15,750 nt of DNA from Planctomycetota bacterium (GTDB lineage Bacteria > Planctomycetota > Planctomycetia > Pirellulales > Lacipirellulaceae): NCBI GenBank assembly GCA_022614705.1, contig JAKEIB010000055.1, positions 1 through 15,750 of the forward strand, written 5' to 3'. The notes beneath the pieces are model-generated. The model had not been told where the DNA came from and did not search any database. It worked only from the letters and a program-made list of their open reading frames with translations. A program made the position numbers and the translations under genes. This document shows, in pieces, positions 12,624 to 15,750 of this stretch (position 1 is its first letter; every line of letters starts with the position of its first letter).

Positions 12624-15401
12624 CTACTGCCCGGCTGTATCGTCGGCCGGCAGCGGCTCCGGTGGCGCGACCATTTGCTTGAGCGTCTCGCGCAATTGAT
12701 CGGCGAAATTCACGTCGACGCCGATGAACATGCGCGCAACATTGCCGGCTGCGTCGATTACGACGACTTGCGGAATCGCACTGACTTCGTACCGTTCGGA
12801 TGCGGCACCATCGATATCGAGAGCGACGGCGGGATCCAGCTTCAGCCGCTCCAGAGCGGCCGAAATCGTCGCACGGTCCTCCTGCATGTTGACGGCCACG
12901 TATTTAACCTTCTCATCCTGAAACTCGTGAATAACGCGATCCATTTCCGGCAGGGCCTGCATGCAGGGGGCACACCAAGTGGCCCAGAAGTCGAGCACGA
13001 CGATGTGGCCCTTTTCCTCGCTCAGCCGAAACTTGCCGCCGTCCAGCAGATCGAGCTTTACCTCGGGCGCCGGCTTGCCGATCAGGGCGGAATTCAGCGC
13101 GGGGGTTGACGGAGCGCTGGACGCGTCGTCGCTGACGTACTTGGGCTCGATCGCGTCGGACAGCCGCCAGGCGTCGTAAAGCGTCTCGTCGCTCGAGGCC
13201 TCGATCATATTGCCAAGGAGAATTCGGTCGACCGCCTTCACTTCGACTTTGCACGCACCGAGCAGTTCGCTGTGGCCAATCAGCGAGTTGCTGGCGAACT
13301 CATGGGGTACGAACGTAAGTCGAACGCCGTCCGCCCGCACAGCCTGAACCCGCACGGGCCCGAGGGGCGCCGCGTCTTCTGCCGGGGGTGGTTTCTCCTC
13401 GGTGACCGGATGCAGCCAGATGATCGTTGCCACGCGGCCGCGGGGCAGCCGCTTGGACTCTAGCCGCGTTTCCGCGACAAGAGTTTGGGCATCCATCGAT
13501 TGCATCCGGGCACGTAGGTAATCGCCGCTGGTCGAGGCAATCAAGTGCGTGGGCGGATTGTTCTTCTGCATGCGCGGCAGCGTGAGGAGCCGCATCTGCT
13601 TTTCCTCGGCGAGCGTGCTTACGGCGGTCCGCGGCACGAGCTCGACGGCTTTGATCTGTTCATGAGGGATCATGTCCGATTCGACGACGGACGATGAGAA
13701 GTACACGCCGCGGTCATCGATCCGGGAAATGATGCAGGGAATCCGATCCCCGGCGAGCAGAAAGATCGCATGAGGATATCCGGATAGCCGCGGGGCAGCC
13801 GGTACGTTTTGCGGCGGACCGGAGAACGCCTGCACGACGGCGCCCCAAATGCCCGGGCGTTGTAGAGCTCGCCGATTCTGCACTTGCGGCTGCGGCGTAG
13901 TCTTCACGGGCGGCGGTGGATCGCGGTAAACGATTCGGCCGGATACATCGTGGAACAGCGGGCTCCCGGTCTCGCTCAATCGCGGCTTCCACACCAGGCA
14001 ACTCGATGCCTCGTCGGACTTGCCATCGACCAGCATGCCGTGCGAACGCACTCCCTCAAGCTCCAGCCGGCCGACGGACGGCTGATTCGGCGACTCATTC
14101 GATTGGTTCGACGCACCGATCAAACACCGCACCTCGGCAACCGGAACGATCATCGTTTCCTCGATGCCGGGTCGAGTAATGTGCAGTTGACCGGCTTGGA
14201 CTTTCGTGAGTTGCCCGCTCAGACGGTTGCCGTCGTGGCATCCGACGCGGACCGATCCGTCCGTCGGTTTGATTTCCGTCGAGAGAACAACGCTGGCCAC
14301 GTCTTGGGCGGCGACGGCCTTTTCCGCCGTCCCGTCCTCGACGATGAACTGCCGCTTGTCGGCTTCGTATCGCAACACGTCGCCGTAGACGATTGAGCCA
14401 TCGGTTTGTTGAATGTGCTGGCGATTGACGTCGATTTTCGGCGGCGACTGACCGCTCCACTTGCTGACAACAAGCTGTTCGAAACGTACGTCGCCGCGAT
14501 GGTTCCGCAGAAAAATCCAATTGAGCGGCTGGCCGGCGCCGATATCGACTTCGATCTCGCCCAGCTTCGTCCCATCCAGCGAATGAACGGCGACCTTTCC
14601 CTTCTTTTGATCCACCAGGAACTGCAAATGCAATCGGTTTTTCACCTTCTTGAGGTCGATGATTGTCGCGAGGTCGGCATCGTCCCGCGATTCGCGCACC
14701 AGTACGAGCGTTTGGTCCCAGACTTCGAGGTGGACGCCTTCGTTCTCGTGCTTCTTCCCCTCCCCGGCGGCGATGACGAAAAGAAAGTCCAGCTTCATGT
14801 TCCACGAGATCGCCAACTTGATCGCAGCTTGCGGAGGAAGGTTGATTTGCTTGCACAGCGAGGCGCTCGGCGTCTGAGTGAGCAAGTGCCCGGCTTCTTC
14901 CAGCCAGCCGTCTTTTTCGGGCAGATGTCGCCACTCGGCCAGGTTGTTGGGACCGGAGTAGTTCCACGCCGCGGCGCCTTGCCACGGCACAATGCGGCGG
15001 ATGTGTGACCGCTGGACGTGAAGCTGGCCGAATCGCTGGGATTCGATCTCGACGACGTCCGGCGTCAGGCCAATCAGCGAACCGAACAAGAGGTCGCCAT
15101 CTGACAGTTCGAAGCAATAGTCGGCTTCCGCCGGCTTCGGATGTTCGGGCGATGGGAAAAACGCCGCCCGTATCGCGGCCATCGGAAATTGAAACGGCTG
15201 CACTGCGCCGCCGCTCTGCCAACTGATGACATCCGGCCCGTTCGAGTCCTCGATCGTGCCGGAGAAGAAATCGCCATCCGTGAGATACAGCATGGCCGAT
15301 ACGGGCGGCTTGGGCGCTTCGGCGCCGCGCGCGGTCGGCCCACCAACAGCCAGCGCGACCAGCATGAGCAATGAGATTCGGCAGTAACGTCGCTTGGCCA
15401 T
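12624..15401 (-). CDS. Exported beta-repeat/LamG-like protein with C-terminal TlpA thioredoxin domain
   Basis: 925 residues with a signal peptide (1-27, ending ARGA). At the C-terminus (about 772-905) is a TlpA/ResA-type thioredoxin domain: GKPAPEVKLDLLDG, the redox motif WCAPC (Cys810 and Cys813), and cis-Pro877 (SAIPQ). The family exchanges disulfides outside the cytoplasmic membrane. Upstream lie about seven divergent ~45-residue beta-rich units with a DGD-x-L-x-G opening and an I-x-x-I closing strand, at about 40-81, 97-138, 332-374, 385-428, 545-588, 619-662 and 683-730. A concanavalin/LamG-like segment lies at about 145-316 (EGVHLEVWDQ, WIFLRNHRGDVRFEQL). Pro-rich linkers are at 495-535 and 668-680. 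A typical TlpA protein is under 200 residues, so this is a large fusion. It starts 2 bases after the upstream stop, with AGAGA as a possible ribosome site. Redox partner and ligand are unknown. Confidence 0.88.
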   Translation of the reverse strand: MAKRRYCRISLLMLVALAVGGPTARGAEAPKPPVSAMLYLTDGDFFSGTIEDSNGPDVISWQSGGAVQPFQFPMAAIRAAFFPSPEHPKPAEADYCFELSDGDLLFGSLIGLTPDVVEIESQRFGQLHVQRSHIRRIVPWQGAAAWNYSGPNNLAEWRHLPEKDGWLEEAGHLLTQTPSASLCKQINLPPQAAIKLAISWNMKLDFLFVIAAGEGKKHENEGVHLEVWDQTLVLVRESRDDADLATIIDLKKVKNRLHLQFLVDQKKGKVAVHSLDGTKLGEIEVDIGAGQPLNWIFLRNHRGDVRFEQLVVSKWSGQSPPKIDVNRQHIQQTDGSIVYGDVLRYEADKRQFIVEDGTAEKAVAAQDVASVVLSTEIKPTDGSVRVGCHDGNRLSGQLTKVQAGQLHITRPGIEETMIVPVAEVRCLIGASNQSNESPNQPSVGRLELEGVRSHGMLVDGKSDEASSCLVWKPRLSETGSPLFHDVSGRIVYRDPPPPVKTTPQPQVQNRRALQRPGIWGAVVQAFSGPPQNVPAAPRLSGYPHAIFLLAGDRIPCIISRIDDRGVYFSSSVVESDMIPHEQIKAVELVPRTAVSTLAEEKQMRLLTLPRMQKNNPPTHLIASTSGDYLRARMQSMDAQTLVAETRLESKRLPRGRVATIIWLHPVTEEKPPPAEDAAPLGPVRVQAVRADGVRLTFVPHEFASNSLIGHSELLGACKVEVKAVDRILLGNMIEASSDETLYDAWRLSDAIEPKYVSDDASSAPSTPALNSALIGKPAPEVKLDLLDGGKFRLSEEKGHIVVLDFWATWCAPCMQALPEMDRVIHEFQDEKVKYVAVNMQEDRATISAALERLKLDPAVALDIDGAASERYEVSAIPQVVVIDAAGNVARMFIGVDVNFADQLRETLKQMVAPPEPLPADDTAGQ

Positions 15402-15403
15402 GA

Positions 15404-15727
15404 CTATCTCTCGTAGATCGGCAGAAATCGGTAGTTAAGCGCGAGCGCCAACAGCGACAGCGACGTCGCCACTTCATTGCCCATGTCGCCCTTAAAGCTG
15501 CCATCGGGCTGTTGCAACTCCTTCAATTGCCGCACGAGCAGCTTGTTCCACTTCTCCCAGGCCTCGATGTCGCCTTGAAACAGCGCCTGCGCCTCGTAGT
15601 AATAGGTGTACTCGCGGTAGTGGCCGGGCGGTTGCTCCAACCGCTGCTTAAGGTATGGCCCATCGCAATAAATCTGCAACATTGGCCTGGACAAGTACAT
15701 AATATCATGGGACAAGGCGCGCGCCAT
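15404..15727 (-). CDS. C-terminal part of a prenyltransferase/squalene oxidase repeat protein (5' end broken or off-window)
   Basis: The frame gives 107 residues from ATG 15727. It resembles the C-terminal end of planctomycete terpene-cyclase-fold (alpha/alpha toroid) proteins: a YYYEAQALF helix (42-50), a QW-like LQQPDGSF (71-78), then a final helix ATSLSLLALAL and YRFLPIYER. Complete members are several hundred residues, so most of the protein is missing. An in-frame TAG lies at 15740-15742, five codons before the ATG, with no alternative start between. Either the gene is disrupted there, a base is wrong, or a short protein starts here. The similarity appears to reach right up to the ATG, which favours disruption. 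It stops 2 bases before the TlpA-fusion gene, so they are co-transcribed. The activity of this non-catalytic-looking family is unknown. Confidence 0.6.
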   Translation of the reverse strand: MARALSHDIMYLSRPMLQIYCDGPYLKQRLEQPPGHYREYTYYYEAQALFQGDIEAWEKWNKLLVRQLKELQQPDGSFKGDMGNEVATSLSLLALALNYRFLPIYER

Positions 15728-15750
15728 GAGCGTAGGCGCCTATTCGACGT

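Noticed and set aside
14095..15504. 469-residue minus-strand open frame
   Set aside because: Same strand, different frame, inside the TlpA-fusion gene and its neighbour. Extremely Arg-rich composition typical of a frame-shifted shadow.
1..15750. CRISPR array, transposase, phage or defence genes
   Set aside because: No regularly spaced direct repeats and no domains of these kinds. The repeats found are isolated palindromes.

Overview
The window looks like a chromosomal piece of a planctomycete, most likely a Pirellulales-type lineage. The evidence is a PSCyt1-DUF1549-DUF1553 gene followed directly by a DUF1501 gene, a pairing expanded in Planctomycetota. Many predicted exported proteins, GC-rich sequence with long antisense shadow frames, and short hairpin-forming intergenic repeats fit this. 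There is no rRNA, tRNA, transposase, phage gene or CRISPR array.

Layout: the left half (191-8663) is read rightwards and the right half (8680-15727) leftwards, converging at about 8557-8680. On the + strand: (1) a two-gene, translationally coupled unit of an exported Asp-box (BNR) beta-propeller protein and an exported tandem alpha/beta-hydrolase whose second domain has lost its nucleophile; (2) a 372-base gap with a hairpin repeat and a good intrinsic terminator; (3) osmC, a peroxiredoxin-like gene; (4) the DUF1549/DUF1553 c-type cytochrome protein and its DUF1501 partner. The DUF1501 gene carries an apparent one-base frameshift in a G6 run near its 3' end.

On the - strand, in transcription order: the C-terminal part of a terpene-cyclase-fold (prenyltransferase/squalene oxidase repeat) protein with an in-frame TAG just before its first ATG; 2 bases later, a 925-residue exported protein with about seven ~45-residue beta repeats, a LamG-like domain and a C-terminal TlpA thioredoxin domain; then a CUT2/ribose-type sugar ABC transporter (lipoprotein binding protein, double ATPase, permease).

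The transporter is a complete high-affinity importer, but its sugar cannot be read from sequence. Non-coding structure is notable. An ~83-base imperfect palindrome occurs twice in opposite orientation, once after the DUF1501/permease convergence point and once between the binding-protein and ATPase genes. Two other hairpin repeats lie at 3731-3789 and 12558-12602. I see no clear-cut new defence or mobile system. The most unusual protein is the repeat/LamG/TlpA fusion; the most checkable anomalies are the frameshift, the in-frame TAG and the inverted repeat pair.
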